Assembly (NCBI GenBank): GCA_021203685.1
Contig: JAJQAS010000067.1
Span: 1-29,414, forward strand
Source of the DNA: Clostridiales bacterium
Lineage (GTDB): Bacteria > Bacillota > Clostridia > Oscillospirales > Oscillospiraceae
Direction: 5' to 3'
DNA: 29,414 nt
Below are positions 1 through 7,403 of this stretch, piece after piece (position 1 is the stretch's first letter; each line of letters begins with the position of its first letter). The notes beneath the pieces were generated by a model, which had not been told where the DNA came from, made no database searches, and saw only the letters and a program-made list of their open reading frames with translations. A program made the translations under genes and the position numbers.

Positions 1-73
1 TTTCATTCTGACAACGGCGCGGCTGCCAGCCGCCCGATTTCCAACGACACCCCATCGAAGGAGGAGAAGTCAT

Positions 74-1039
74 ATGCCAAATACCCAGAGCATTTTGCTG
101 AAAACGCTTGTGAAGGAATTTAACCTGGAGATCCTGCACAAGGGCGAGGGGTACGAGACCCAGCAGGTGGTCCAGACCAGCATCAACCGGCCGGGCCTGT
201 CCCTGGTGGGGTTCTACGACTATTTCGACAACAACCGCCTCCAGCTGATGGGCAAGATGGAGAACACCTACCTGAAGATGATGGACCGGGAGGAACGACT
301 CAAGTGCTTCCGGGACCTGATGTCCCACCCCATCCCGGCGGTGATTTTGGCCCGGAACCTGGCCCCCTACCCGGAGTGTCTGCAGGCGGCGGAGGAGTAT
401 GGCCGCACCGTCCTGCGCAGCGCCCAGGAGACCGGTGAGCTGATGAGCGACCTGACCACCTCCCTGCGCTCCTACCTCTCCCCCCGCATCACCCGCCACG
501 GCGTGCTGGTGGAGGTCTACGGCGAGGGCATCCTGCTGATGGGCGAGAGCGGCGTGGGCAAGTCCGAGACCGCCATCGAGCTCATCAAGCGGGGCCACCG
601 GCTCATCGCGGATGACGCGGTTGAAATTCAGCGGGTGAGCCCCAACAAGCTGATGGGCTCCGCCCCCAAGCTGATCCGCTACTATGTGGAAATGCGGGGC
701 ATCGGCGTCATCGATGTGCGGCAGCTGTTCGGCATGTCCGCCATCAAGGACAGCCAGTATATCGATATGATCATCAACCTGGAACAGTGGCGGGAGGGGA
801 TGCTCTACGACCGGCTGGGGCTGGACGACTTCTGGACCAACATCCTGGACGTGGAGATCCCCACCCTGACCATCCCGGTGAAGCCCGGACGAAACCTGGC
901 CGTCATCATCGAGGTGGCCGCCATGAACAACCGCCACAAGAAGATGGGCTACAACGCCGCCCAGGAGTTCACCGACCGCATCAACGCCCATTTCAGCGAG
1001 CAGATGGCGGAGGCTGAGGGGAACGCCCCGGAGACCTAA
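74..1039 (+). CDS. hprK: HPr kinase/phosphorylase
   Basis: Bifunctional cytoplasmic enzyme that phosphorylates HPr on serine 46 and removes the phosphate, linking sugar-phosphate levels to CcpA-type carbon catabolite control. The 321-residue protein has the N-terminal domain (about 1-130), a family histidine in RHGVLV (His142), a Walker A motif GESGVGKS at 157-164, the acidic pair ADDAV at 180-183 and the HprK signature EMRGIGVIDV at 206-215. Length is normal for the family. AAGGAGG at 58-64 fixes the ATG at 74. The gene ends 19 bases before the acetyltransferase, so the two are probably co-transcribed up to the terminator at 1565. The 73 bases before it show no recognisable gene end. Identification is secure. 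Confidence 0.97.
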   Translation: MPNTQSILLKTLVKEFNLEILHKGEGYETQQVVQTSINRPGLSLVGFYDYFDNNRLQLMGKMENTYLKMMDREERLKCFRDLMSHPIPAVILARNLAPYPECLQAAEEYGRTVLRSAQETGELMSDLTTSLRSYLSPRITRHGVLVEVYGEGILLMGESGVGKSETAIELIKRGHRLIADDAVEIQRVSPNKLMGSAPKLIRYYVEMRGIGVIDVRQLFGMSAIKDSQYIDMIINLEQWREGMLYDRLGLDDFWTNILDVEIPTLTIPVKPGRNLAVIIEVAAMNNRHKKMGYNAAQEFTDRINAHFSEQMAEAEGNAPET

Positions 1040-1058
1040 TGAGAAAGCTGTGATTCCA

Positions 1059-1550
1059 ATGAACATCGAACTGCGCGCCTGCACACCGGCGGACCTGCCC
1101 GCCGTCTGCGCCATCTGGAACCGGGTGGTGGAGGACGGCGTGGCCTTCCCCCAGTTGGAGACCCTGGACGAAGAGAGCGGCGGGGCGTTTTTCGCCGCGC
1201 AGTCCTTCACCGGCGTGGCGACGGACGCTGAGAGCGGCCAGGTGGTGGGGCTGTACATCCTGCACCCCAACAACGTGGGCCGCTGTGGGCATATCTGCAA
1301 CGCCAGCTATGCGGTGCGGACCGACCTGCGGGGCCAGCACATCGGAGAGGCGCTGGTGCGCCACAGCCTGGAAAAGGGCCGGGAGCTGGGCTTCCGCGTC
1401 CTCCAGTTCAACGCGGTGGTGTGCAGCAACGTCCACGCCCTCCGGCTCTATGAGAAGCTGGGCTTTGTCCGGCTGGGCGTCGTCCCCGGCGGGTTCCGCC
1501 GGAAGGACGGGGTGTATGAGGACATCACGCTGATGTATCATACACTGTGA
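1059..1550 (+). CDS. GNAT family N-acetyltransferase
   Basis: Predicted acetyl-CoA-dependent N-acetyltransferase of about 163 residues; the substrate cannot be told from sequence. The GNAT fold shows as an opening beta strand (IELRACTPADLPAVCAIWN), the acetyl-CoA pyrophosphate-binding motif RTDLRGQHIGEALV in the middle, and a closing segment with NVHALRLYEKLGFVRLG typical of motif B. The frame also opens at a GTG at 1050, but GAGAAAG at 1041-1047 is better spaced from the ATG at 1059, and the protein fold begins there. It follows hprK by 19 bases and is the last gene before a strong terminator. The family call is firm; a specific function is not. Confidence 0.9.
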   Translation: MNIELRACTPADLPAVCAIWNRVVEDGVAFPQLETLDEESGGAFFAAQSFTGVATDAESGQVVGLYILHPNNVGRCGHICNASYAVRTDLRGQHIGEALVRHSLEKGRELGFRVLQFNAVVCSNVHALRLYEKLGFVRLGVVPGGFRRKDGVYEDITLMYHTL

Positions 1551-1564
1551 AGGAAAACGAGCGA

Positions 1565-1610
1565 GAAAAACGCGCTGCGGCGAATTGCAGCGCGTTTTTC
1601 TGATTTTTTT
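1565..1610 (+). terminator. Rho-independent terminator after the acetyltransferase gene
   Basis: A perfect 14-bp stem (1565-1578 with 1587-1600, core CGCGCTGC/GCAGCGCG) with an 8-base loop is followed by TGATTTTTTT. It lies 14 bases after the stop codon and closes the hprK-acetyltransferase unit. Confidence 0.9.
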
Positions 1611-1704
1611 GTGGAGTTTGGGATAGAAATGGCCGGATTTCACAACTTGTGTACCGTAATTGACCGCCCTTTCCGTGGGGAGAGAGAACCCCTCTCCATG
1701 TATT

Positions 1705-2058
1705 TTACACGGCGCTTTTCCGGGCAGAATACCGCCGCAGCAGACCGATGGAATGGATGCAGCAGAGCACACCGGCCAGGATCGACCCGACACCATCGGC
1801 GACAGCCCATTCCGTGTACTGCGTGAGGGCGAGGATGCAGTAAACGCCGCCGCCCAGCAGCGCGAGGCCGTAGACAATTCCGGTGATGCCTGCCGCCAGC
1901 TGACACGCGGGGGAGGGGGAAAGCAGGTCGGGCTCGACCACATTGGGGGTGACCGGGCGATAGATGGGGCGGAAGCCGCCGCTGGCCGGGGCGCCGCAGT
2001 TGCTGCAATAGGCATCCCGCTCTTCCATTGGCTTTCCACATTTGACACAATAGTTCAT
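1705..2058 (-). CDS. Zinc-ribbon membrane protein
   Basis: Small 117-residue protein of unknown role. The N-terminus is a zinc ribbon: CVKC at residues 4-7 and CSNC at 18-21. A proline-rich linker follows, then two hydrophobic segments (about residues 53-78 and 84-105), so the protein is probably membrane-anchored with its zinc ribbon in the cytoplasm. An AAGGAG site lies 8 bases before the ATG at 2058. Zinc-ribbon-plus-membrane proteins of this sort are common in Firmicutes and rarely characterised. It is transcribed away from the TetR-type gene, sharing a 200-base divergent region. The reading frame is convincing; no function is claimed. Confidence 0.82.
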   Translation of the reverse strand: MNYCVKCGKPMEERDAYCSNCGAPASGGFRPIYRPVTPNVVEPDLLSPSPACQLAAGITGIVYGLALLGGGVYCILALTQYTEWAVADGVGSILAGVLCCIHSIGLLRRYSARKSAV

Positions 2059-2261
2059 GGTAACAGCTCCTTTTCGTTATAGCGGTGTTTGAATCAACCA
2101 AAACAGAGACGGGGGACGCTCATTCCGGAATGGAGGTCGATGCGTTTCACGGCGTCCTCGCGGTAGGGATAGCAGGGGTTTTGCACGTCCCGGCGGTCGG
2201 CGGCGCAGGACACATTGTATTCCTCTGGCTTCCCAAAAATCAAAAGGTGAGGTGTGGTTTT

Positions 2262-2819
2262 ATGGGGTTGGATGCCCGCGTTCGTTACACAAAAATGGTC
2301 ATACAGGAGAGCTTTATCCATCTGGTGCAGGAAAAGCCCTTTCACGCACTCAAACTGACGGAGGTTTGCGAAAGGGCCGAAATCAACCGCACGACCTTCT
2401 ATCGGTATTATAAGGATGTCTACGACTGGAAGGAGCAGCTGGAACAGCAATGCCTCGACCGCACGGAGGAGATTTTGCAGCAGTGCAACGAGGGCAACAT
2501 TCAGGATATTCTATGTCTGCAATTTCAGGAGATGAAAGAAAATGCCGAGCTATACGCTCTCATTGCCTCGCCCAACTTTGAAAGCAATGTGCTGGACCTC
2601 TGTATCGTCATGAGCATGGAAAAGATGGACGCGGAGACAAAGAAGTATTTTACCGTAAAGGACGGCATGGACCATCAGCACCGTTGGAATTGCTGCTTCG
2701 GTATTTACGGCTGCCGCGGTGTGGTGGAGTGCTGGATCCGTGACGGCATGAAGGAAAGCCCGGAGCAGTTGGCGGACTATTATCTGACACAGATCCGGAA
2801 CCTCGTCAGGCGACCCTGA
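2262..2819 (+). CDS. TetR/AcrR family transcriptional regulator
   Basis: Predicted DNA-binding repressor of 185 residues. The N-terminal helix-turn-helix reads VRYTKMVIQESFIHLV, then LKLTEVCERAEINRTTFYRYY, a typical TetR recognition helix (residues about 8-52). The C-terminal part resembles the ligand domain of the DhaS-like TetR subgroup of Firmicutes, with no clue to the ligand. The frame is open upstream to 2085, but AAGGTGAGG at 2244-2252 points to the ATG at 2262, and the TetR domain begins right after it. The divergent zinc-ribbon gene is a possible target; no obvious operator palindrome was found between them. Confidence 0.9.
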   Translation: MGLDARVRYTKMVIQESFIHLVQEKPFHALKLTEVCERAEINRTTFYRYYKDVYDWKEQLEQQCLDRTEEILQQCNEGNIQDILCLQFQEMKENAELYALIASPNFESNVLDLCIVMSMEKMDAETKKYFTVKDGMDHQHRWNCCFGIYGCRGVVECWIRDGMKESPEQLADYYLTQIRNLVRRP

Positions 2820-2908
2820 GCGGCGGAGCCAGCCTTGCAGCAGGTAAAATCCCGAAAAACGCTGGTTTAAGATTGATAGGGAACGAAAGTAAACCGATCA
2901 ACTGTTAG

Positions 2909-3068
2909 GGAACCTCTGATTAAATAACTCCCGGCGTCTGGACGGCATATTTCGTGCAACTCTTCGTTGCGAAATCTTGAAATCCACAAAGGATTCCTGC
3001 GATTTCGCGCCTCGATTTGCGCAAAATCTGCTCGCCCAGCCATCCAAGGCCATTTAATCAGAGCTTCC
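2909..3068. mobile_element. MITE-like non-coding palindromic element
   Basis: A 160-bp element is bounded by 17-bp terminal inverted repeats with one mismatch (GGAACCTCTGATTAAAT at 2909-2925; ATTTAATCAGAGCTTCC at 3052-3068). The interior continues the symmetry as a long imperfect hairpin (for example around GCATATTTCGTGCAA and TTGCGCAAAATCTGC). TTAG occurs directly outside both ends (2905-2908 and 3069-3072), which fits a 4-bp target duplication. There is no coding capacity, so it would depend on a transposase elsewhere. Confidence 0.72.
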
Positions 3069-3109
3069 TTAGACGACAAATCGAGTGTGCATAGCAAAGG
3101 CGATGCCAA

Positions 3110-3151
3110 CAAGAACCGCCTGTTTTCTGGAAAGAAAGCAGGCGGTTCTTG
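3110..3151. repeat. 13-bp perfect inverted repeat (hairpin)
   Basis: CAAGAACCGCCTG at 3110-3122 pairs exactly with CAGGCGGTTCTTG at 3139-3151 across a 16-base loop. No thymine run follows on either strand, so it is a weak terminator candidate at best; it could also be a relic of the neighbouring element. Confidence 0.5.
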
Positions 3152-3194
3152 TGCATGATCAAACGATATTATGGAACACTGGAGGAATGCTGCT

Positions 3195-3439
3195 ATGCAG
3201 CTGATACACTGTGAAATGAACATCGACACTGCCAACGCGGGACTGCGGTTCACTGATGGCGCCGAAATCAGCCTCTGCACCCCAGGGGCGGACGATGAGA
3301 TTTGTCCCACCGTCCCTATGCAGATAGAAATCGACTGACAGTTCTACAAAGAGCGTTGACCTATGCCGGACTGGTATTATCTGGTGAGTTGGAACAATAT
3401 GCCAAGGACATGACCGGAACGCAGGGAAGGAACGATTAG
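3195..3439 (+). pseudogene. Decayed small gene, DUF6061-like
   Basis: GGAGG at 3181-3185 leads to an ATG at 3195 and a 47-residue reading frame containing NIDTANAGLRFTDGAEISL, which ends at a TGA (3336-3338). The frame continues as QFYKER, and after a shift to another frame as LTYAGLVLSGELEQYAKDM before a TAG at 3437-3439. The order of a short beta-rich N-terminus, then an acidic helix with YAGLVLSGELEQYAK, resembles the small DUF6061-type proteins of gut Firmicutes (from memory, unverified). One stop and one frameshift make it a probable pseudogene. It lies next to the mobile-element remnant. Confidence 0.4.
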
Positions 3440-3464
3440 AAAAATATGGAAGAAGTCGCGCATA

Positions 3465-4268
3465 TTACAGCGTAAAGCTGCCGGCATTTTTGCCGTCGAC
3501 GGCTACGTTGAAAAAGACACTCTTGTTCACCGCCGCGAAATAGTCCTGGTATTTTGCGGCGTAGTTTTTATCGATCAGTTCCAGTGTTTCGATCAGCTGC
3601 AAAATGACGGCAACCTCGTGCTTGCAGTTGTAGTTGCAAATGCAGGAGCAGGTCAGTTTGCTGACCTCGCCATTTTTATAGGTGAATTCCAACTCATAGG
3701 GGCTGCCGCCCTCCACAATGGCGTAGCCGTTGGCGCCGTCGATGGAAAGGTAGGCCACCCGGTTTTCCAGGTAATATTTGCGGCCCCGCTCCGCAACGGC
3801 CTCGTTGACCTGGAAGCCCTTGAGGTCCTCCAGGAGAAAACCGGTGTCGTCGCAGCCGCTGACATACTCATCCGGGTTCTCCGGCGCCATGTACCAGGTC
3901 TCCACTTTGCTGCGCGGCAGCGCAGCCGGGTCGAAGGTGACGAAGTGGGAACCCGCCATATAAAACCGGCCGTGTACCTCGGTGTCCGCCACGGCGACCA
4001 CGCGCCGGTAGTCGGACATCCTGATTTTGAAATTGTAGTTGACCTCGACGACCCGGCCCCGCTGCCCTCCCTGCTTGCCGTCCACGAAAACAATGTCACC
4101 GGGATGCAGGTCGAATTGGTCATTGTAGTAAGCCAGCCTGGCGCCGCGATTGGGGAACATCACCTGCACCACCGACCTGCGGGGCGTTGCTGTCCGCTGC
4201 GGCGAAGTGGATGCCGCTTCACGCTGTTCCTGGGGCTGCTCTGCCGCGAACCCTATCTTAAAAGCCAT
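3465..4268 (-). CDS. SWIM zinc-finger domain protein
   Basis: Protein of about 267 residues with a C-terminal SWIM zinc finger, CxC-x5-CxH, in CSCICNYNCKHE (ligands Cys207, Cys209, Cys215, His217). SWIM domains bind DNA or proteins and often occur with helicases or recombination factors, but here the finger stands alone. The middle (about residues 33-100) looks like a small beta barrel, with DIVFVDGKQGGQRGRVVEV resembling a KOW/PSP1-type fold. AAGGAGG lies 7 bases before the ATG at 4268; an ATG at 4271 and a TTG at 4274 are also in frame but too close to it. It is monocistronic. Function is unknown, though a nucleic-acid role is likely. Confidence 0.85.
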   Translation of the reverse strand: MAFKIGFAAEQPQEQREAASTSPQRTATPRRSVVQVMFPNRGARLAYYNDQFDLHPGDIVFVDGKQGGQRGRVVEVNYNFKIRMSDYRRVVAVADTEVHGRFYMAGSHFVTFDPAALPRSKVETWYMAPENPDEYVSGCDDTGFLLEDLKGFQVNEAVAERGRKYYLENRVAYLSIDGANGYAIVEGGSPYELEFTYKNGEVSKLTCSCICNYNCKHEVAVILQLIETLELIDKNYAAKYQDYFAAVNKSVFFNVAVDGKNAGSFTL

Positions 4269-4311
4269 CATCAAACCTCCTTGCGCTGTGGAGAGGAATC
4301 ATGTCAAGGAT

Positions 4312-4340
4312 AGTATAGCATACCTTATCGCCGTTTGCGA
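4312..4340 (-). promoter_or_regulatory. Promoter of the SWIM-protein gene
   Basis: Reading leftward, TCGCAA, a 17-base spacer and TATACT, with an extended TGC just before the -10 box. The predicted start lies about 35 bases before the SWIM gene. Confidence 0.5.
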
Positions 4341-4534
4341 CACCAAACTGCAAGTTTTGGCGCAAAATTTGCATCGTTCCGGCGAAACAACACAATTTCG
4401 CTGCGCTGTGCGGCAGAATGACCGGTTTCCCCTGCCAAAATCTGCACCGCATAACCGCCCGCGTTCCGCCTCAAACTATTCCCGTATCCGAACCCACCGG
4501 TTTGACCGGGATAGTTGAAAGGAATGATACGATC

Positions 4535-5197
4535 ATGTTTGCGCACAAGCGGCCCCGTGTGGCCGTCCTGCTGCTTCTTTTGCTGTGCACCCTGCTGCTG
4601 GTCCAGACGGCCAGCGCGGCGGCCTATCGTCAGGGAGACTCCGGCGACACTGTCACCACCATCCAGACCAAGCTCCAGCGCTGGGGCTACTACAACGGCG
4701 CGGTGGACGGGATCTACGGCAGCGCCACCGTCTCCGCCGTGCAGTATTTCCAAAGCGTCAACGGCCTGACGGCGGACGGCGTGGCGGGTGACGCCACACT
4801 CACCGCCATGGGCATTTCCACTGTCGGCGGCGGCGCTTCCCATTCGGACAGCGACCTGGCGCTGCTGGCCAAGGTCATCTCCGCCGAGGCCCGAGGTGAA
4901 CCCTACACCGGACAGGTGGCGGTGGGGGCGGTGATTTTGAACCGCATCGCCCACCCTTCCTTCCCCAACAGCGTGGCGGGAGTGGTCTATGAGCCGGGAG
5001 CCTTTACTTGTATGACGGACGGGCAGATCGACCAGCCGGTGGCCGACTCCGCCTACCACGCCGCTCAGGACGCCCTGAACGGCAGCGACCCCACCGGCGG
5101 CGCGATTTACTATTTTAACCCGGACACCGCCACCAGCGCGTGGATCTGGTCCCGGCCGCTGATTACCGTCATCGGCAGCCACCGGTTCTGTTCCTGA
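4535..5197 (+). CDS. sleB: SleB-type spore cortex / cell-wall hydrolase
   Basis: Secreted peptidoglycan hydrolase of 220 residues. A signal peptide (KRPRVAVLLLLLLCTLLL, cleavage near ASAAA) is followed by a peptidoglycan-binding domain of PG_binding_1 type (about residues 30-90, QGDSGDTVTTIQTKLQRWGYYNG...DGIYG) and a Hydrolase_2/SleB catalytic domain (about 105-220, LLAKVISAEARGEPYTGQVAVGAVILNR). The glutamate of ISAEARGE is the expected catalytic residue. SleB enzymes are lytic transglycosylases that degrade spore cortex during germination, so the gene points to a spore former. The frame is open upstream, but GAAAGGA at 4517-4523 and the signal peptide fix the ATG at 4535. The usual partner ypeB is not adjacent. 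Confidence 0.9.
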   Translation: MFAHKRPRVAVLLLLLLCTLLLVQTASAAAYRQGDSGDTVTTIQTKLQRWGYYNGAVDGIYGSATVSAVQYFQSVNGLTADGVAGDATLTAMGISTVGGGASHSDSDLALLAKVISAEARGEPYTGQVAVGAVILNRIAHPSFPNSVAGVVYEPGAFTCMTDGQIDQPVADSAYHAAQDALNGSDPTGGAIYYFNPDTATSAWIWSRPLITVIGSHRFCS

Positions 5198-5308
5198 CTG
5201 CCGGGGAACCCCCGTTTCCCGCGCCGTCCGGGGACAAGCGAGCACAGAGGATGATCGCTTCTCCGGCGCGGTGGTGCGTCCAGCGGAAAGGTCCACACTT
5301 TTTGCGAA

Positions 5309-5341
5309 AAAACAGACACGGCAGGCAACCGTGTCTGTTTT
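5309..5341. terminator. Bidirectional terminator between sleB and the sirtuin gene
   Basis: AAAACAGACACGG (5309-5321) pairs perfectly with CCGTGTCTGTTTT (5329-5341) around a 7-base loop. Thymines follow on the right strand and adenines precede on the left, so it can stop both convergent genes. Confidence 0.85.
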
Positions 5342-5406
5342 TCTCGCGGCCCTATCGGGGCCAAATGGGGAAGCAAAAGGCGGGTTCGAGGTGTCAAACA
5401 GCAGCG

Positions 5407-6306
5407 TTATCCATTCTGACTGCCCTTTCCTGCGTTTTCTTTCAGCAACTCCAATACAGCGCGAATATCGTCGTCGATGCAAATGGACCGTTTCACGATG
5501 CCTATCGGGCAATCTGCCTCGCCCTGGTTGACACAGGTATAGACTGCTCTGGGATTTCTCTCCGTCATCCGCCAGAAAGGGTATTTAATGATGACCGGGG
5601 TGTTACCTCCCACACCCAGCTCCAGGAACAGAACGTGTTGCTTCTCATGCCGCCGGATAAAATCGTTGTACCGTTCCGCCGCCCGGTGCCAGCCCTCGTC
5701 CTCCACAAAGGTGTCGTCGCAGCGCAGGTTCACGTTCATGGGCGCGCCACAGAACGGACAGCGGGGGATCAGCTTTGAGGGGATCTTCATGTCCTTTTGC
5801 TCCGCTGCCATCTGCCGGACGGCTTCTTCATTGTCATAGGTCTTGTCATGACATGGCCTGGAACATTGCCACAGGCCATAATCGCCCTGGGTGTAGAACA
5901 GCCGTTTTTTGTCGAACCCGGCCAGCTGGAACTGGTGGTCTACGTTGGTGGTCAGCACAAAATAGTCCCTGTCCCTCACCAGCTCCAGCAGGTCGGCGTA
6001 GGGCTTGCCCACACCGGCTTCATAGCGGTTGATGAGGATGTGCCGGGACCACCACGCCCAGTATTCCTCCAGCGTGTCAAAGGGGTAGAATCCACCGGAA
6101 TACATATCGGTGATGCCGTATTTCCGGCGAAAATCCGAGAAATACCGTTCAAACCGCTCTCCACTGTAGTGCATCCCCGCCGCGGCGGACAGCCCCGCCC
6201 CCGCGCCGATGACAATGGCGTCCGCTGTCTCCAACTCGTGTTTCAGCCGGTCGATTTTATCCGAGTAAGTTTCGGTAAATTTCCAGGTCGATGTCCTTAA
6301 AAACAT
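5407..6306 (-). CDS. Class M sirtuin (SirTM), predicted protein ADP-ribosyltransferase, copy 1
   Basis: A 299-residue Sir2-fold protein. The NAD-binding loop is GAGAGLSAAAGMHYSG (from residue 35) and TTNVDH holds Asn121 and Asp123. A four-cysteine zinc site is formed by CSRPC (148, 152) and CPFC (183, 186). At the place of the catalytic histidine of deacetylases (normally HG) the sequence reads TQGDYG, with Gln140. That substitution marks the SirTM class, known from Staphylococcus and Streptococcus to ADP-ribosylate proteins rather than deacetylate. The ATG at 6306 lies inside the end of the macrodomain gene (50-base overlap), with GAGGTG upstream; the partner copy has the same 38-residue distance to its NAD loop, supporting this start. 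Activity and target are inferred. Confidence 0.92.
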   Translation of the reverse strand: MFLRTSTWKFTETYSDKIDRLKHELETADAIVIGAGAGLSAAAGMHYSGERFERYFSDFRRKYGITDMYSGGFYPFDTLEEYWAWWSRHILINRYEAGVGKPYADLLELVRDRDYFVLTTNVDHQFQLAGFDKKRLFYTQGDYGLWQCSRPCHDKTYDNEEAVRQMAAEQKDMKIPSKLIPRCPFCGAPMNVNLRCDDTFVEDEGWHRAAERYNDFIRRHEKQHVLFLELGVGGNTPVIIKYPFWRMTERNPRAVYTCVNQGEADCPIGIVKRSICIDDDIRAVLELLKENAGKGSQNG

Positions 6307-7030
6307 TGAAGATCACCTCGATTTTGCTGTGGGTCTGTTCCCTGTATTCCTTCACGGTGCGGACGGCGATTTCCGCCGCCTTGTCGTTGGGGAAGTGAAA
6401 TTCCCCGGTGGAGATGCAGCAGAACGCAACGCTCTGAATCCCGTTTCGCTCTGCCAGTTCCAGACAAGAGCGGTAGCAGGAGGCGAGACGCGCTTTGTCT
6501 CTGCCGGTGAGCCAGCGGCCCACGATGGGGCCGACGGTGTGGAGCACGTAGTCGCAGGGCAGGTTGAACGCCGGGGTCAGTTTCGCCCCGCCGGTCTCCT
6601 CCTCGTGCCCCTGCCGCGCCATCAGCTCGGCGCAGGCCGCGCGGAGCTGTACCCCCGCATAGGTGTGGATGCAGTTGTCGATGCAGTTATGGTTGGGATA
6701 GAAGCACCCTAACATCTGGGAATTTGCGGCGTTGACAATGGCTCCGCAGCGCAGGGTGGTGATGTCCCCCTGCCAGAGATAGAGGCCCGGCTCCACCGGC
6801 GTCAGGTCGGCAATGTCAGTGATGCCCTTCCGCCGGGTCTCCTCCTGCAAATAGGCGTCCTGTACCTGTAAAAATTCCTCCGTCACCGGCTGGGGCATCC
6901 GCACGTTGAACAGCGCCCGGAGGAGCCGCTTCTGCTGCTGCACACCAGTGGGTATCTCCATCCCCTGATACCGGTGGTTCTCCGCGAGGAGGGCGCGGAT
7001 CAGGAACATTCTGCGTTCGTCCTGGGTCAT
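6257..7030 (-). CDS. Zinc-dependent macrodomain ADP-ribosyl hydrolase, copy 1
   Basis: A 257-residue protein with an N-terminal helical region (1-80) and a macrodomain (about 84-257). Key motifs are GDI at 88-90, IVNAANS from 98 and a likely zinc-binding stretch MLGCFYPNHNCIDN (Cys109, His114, Cys116), then HTVGP and CCISTGEFHFP for ADP-ribose binding. This combination defines the zinc-type macrodomains that pair with class M sirtuins and remove ADP-ribose from their targets. The ATG at 7030 matches the start of the second copy, which has exactly the same length. It begins 2 bases after the ferredoxin stop and overlaps the sirtuin start by 50 bases, so the three genes form one tight operon. 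Confidence 0.93.
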   Translation of the reverse strand: MTQDERRMFLIRALLAENHRYQGMEIPTGVQQQKRLLRALFNVRMPQPVTEEFLQVQDAYLQEETRRKGITDIADLTPVEPGLYLWQGDITTLRCGAIVNAANSQMLGCFYPNHNCIDNCIHTYAGVQLRAACAELMARQGHEEETGGAKLTPAFNLPCDYVLHTVGPIVGRWLTGRDKARLASCYRSCLELAERNGIQSVAFCCISTGEFHFPNDKAAEIAVRTVKEYREQTHSKIEVIFNVFKDIDLEIYRNLLG

Positions 7031-7032
7031 GG

Positions 7033-7350
7033 TCAGCCTCTCTTTTCGATGGCCTGCTTGGGGCAAATCTCCTCGCAGCGGCCACAGTGAAGGCAGCGGC
7101 TCTGGTCGATGACCACCGGCCTGGCGGAGATGTCGATGCACTTCTGGGGGCAGACAGAGCAGCACAGCTTGCAGCCGATGCACTTGTCGCCCACAAAATA
7201 GCCGCTGACCACAGCCTCCGGCTGACCGATGACAATGCTGTCCCGCGTCACACGGGAGGGGTCGCTGATGTCGAAGTATTCCCCGCTGGCCTCGTACAGC
7301 CGGAACACCTCCAGGGTGCTGCGGGTGTCGCCGGGGTAAATCTTCTGCAT
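7033..7350 (-). CDS. 4Fe-4S dicluster protein, probable remnant of a PNPOx-like flavoprotein
   Basis: A 105-residue protein with two 4Fe-4S motifs, CIGCKLCCSVCP and CLHCGRCEEICP, in its C-terminal half. The N-terminal half (YPGDTRSTLEVFRLYEASGEYFDIS) resembles the linker that follows the flavin domain in pyridoxamine-phosphate-oxidase-like proteins of Clostridia (recollection, not searched). The flavin domain is missing: in frame, only KNPY precedes the ATG before a TAG at 7363-7365. The ribosome site is poor (AGAAG). It may be a working mini-ferredoxin or only a remnant leading the macrodomain/sirtuin operon, which starts 2 bases after its stop. Electron transfer is inferred from the clusters alone. 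Confidence 0.72.
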   Translation of the reverse strand: MQKIYPGDTRSTLEVFRLYEASGEYFDISDPSRVTRDSIVIGQPEAVVSGYFVGDKCIGCKLCCSVCPQKCIDISARPVVIDQSRCLHCGRCEEICPKQAIEKRG

Positions 7351-7374
7351 ATAGGGGTTCTTCTAACTGGTTAT

Positions 7375-7403
7375 ATTGTAGCAGCAGTTTGGCAGCCTGT
7401 GAA
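7375..7403 (-). promoter_or_regulatory. Promoter of the ferredoxin-macrodomain-sirtuin operon
   Basis: Reading leftward, TTCACA (5 of 6 consensus), a 17-base spacer and TACAAT. The 42-bp operator-like repeat A abuts its -35 box, so a regulator bound there could contact polymerase. Confidence 0.62.

Larger units (their letters stand above)
2820..3194. other. Intergenic stretch with mobile-element remnant
   Basis: No gene is supported here. The stretch holds a MITE-like palindromic element (2909-3068) and a separate 13-bp perfect inverted repeat (3110-3122 with 3139-3151). The first 90 bases after the TetR stop show nothing recognisable. Confidence 0.6.

Noticed and set aside
1..73. Tail of an upstream gene before hprK.
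   Set aside because: One frame is open, but it would run about 50 bases into hprK and shows no recognisable C-terminus; too short to judge.
65..80. Resemblance of TCATATGCCAAA at the hprK start to the CATATG-centred sites near the Crp/Fnr gene.
   Set aside because: It has only half of the site, coincides with the start codon, and is expected by chance.
2094..2250. A protein-like leftward reading (KPEEYNVSC...RRDVQNPCYPYRED) between the zinc-ribbon and TetR genes, possibly the tail of a lost gene.
   Set aside because: It has no start codon or ribosome site of its own, merges into antisense of the TetR gene, and no family was recognised.
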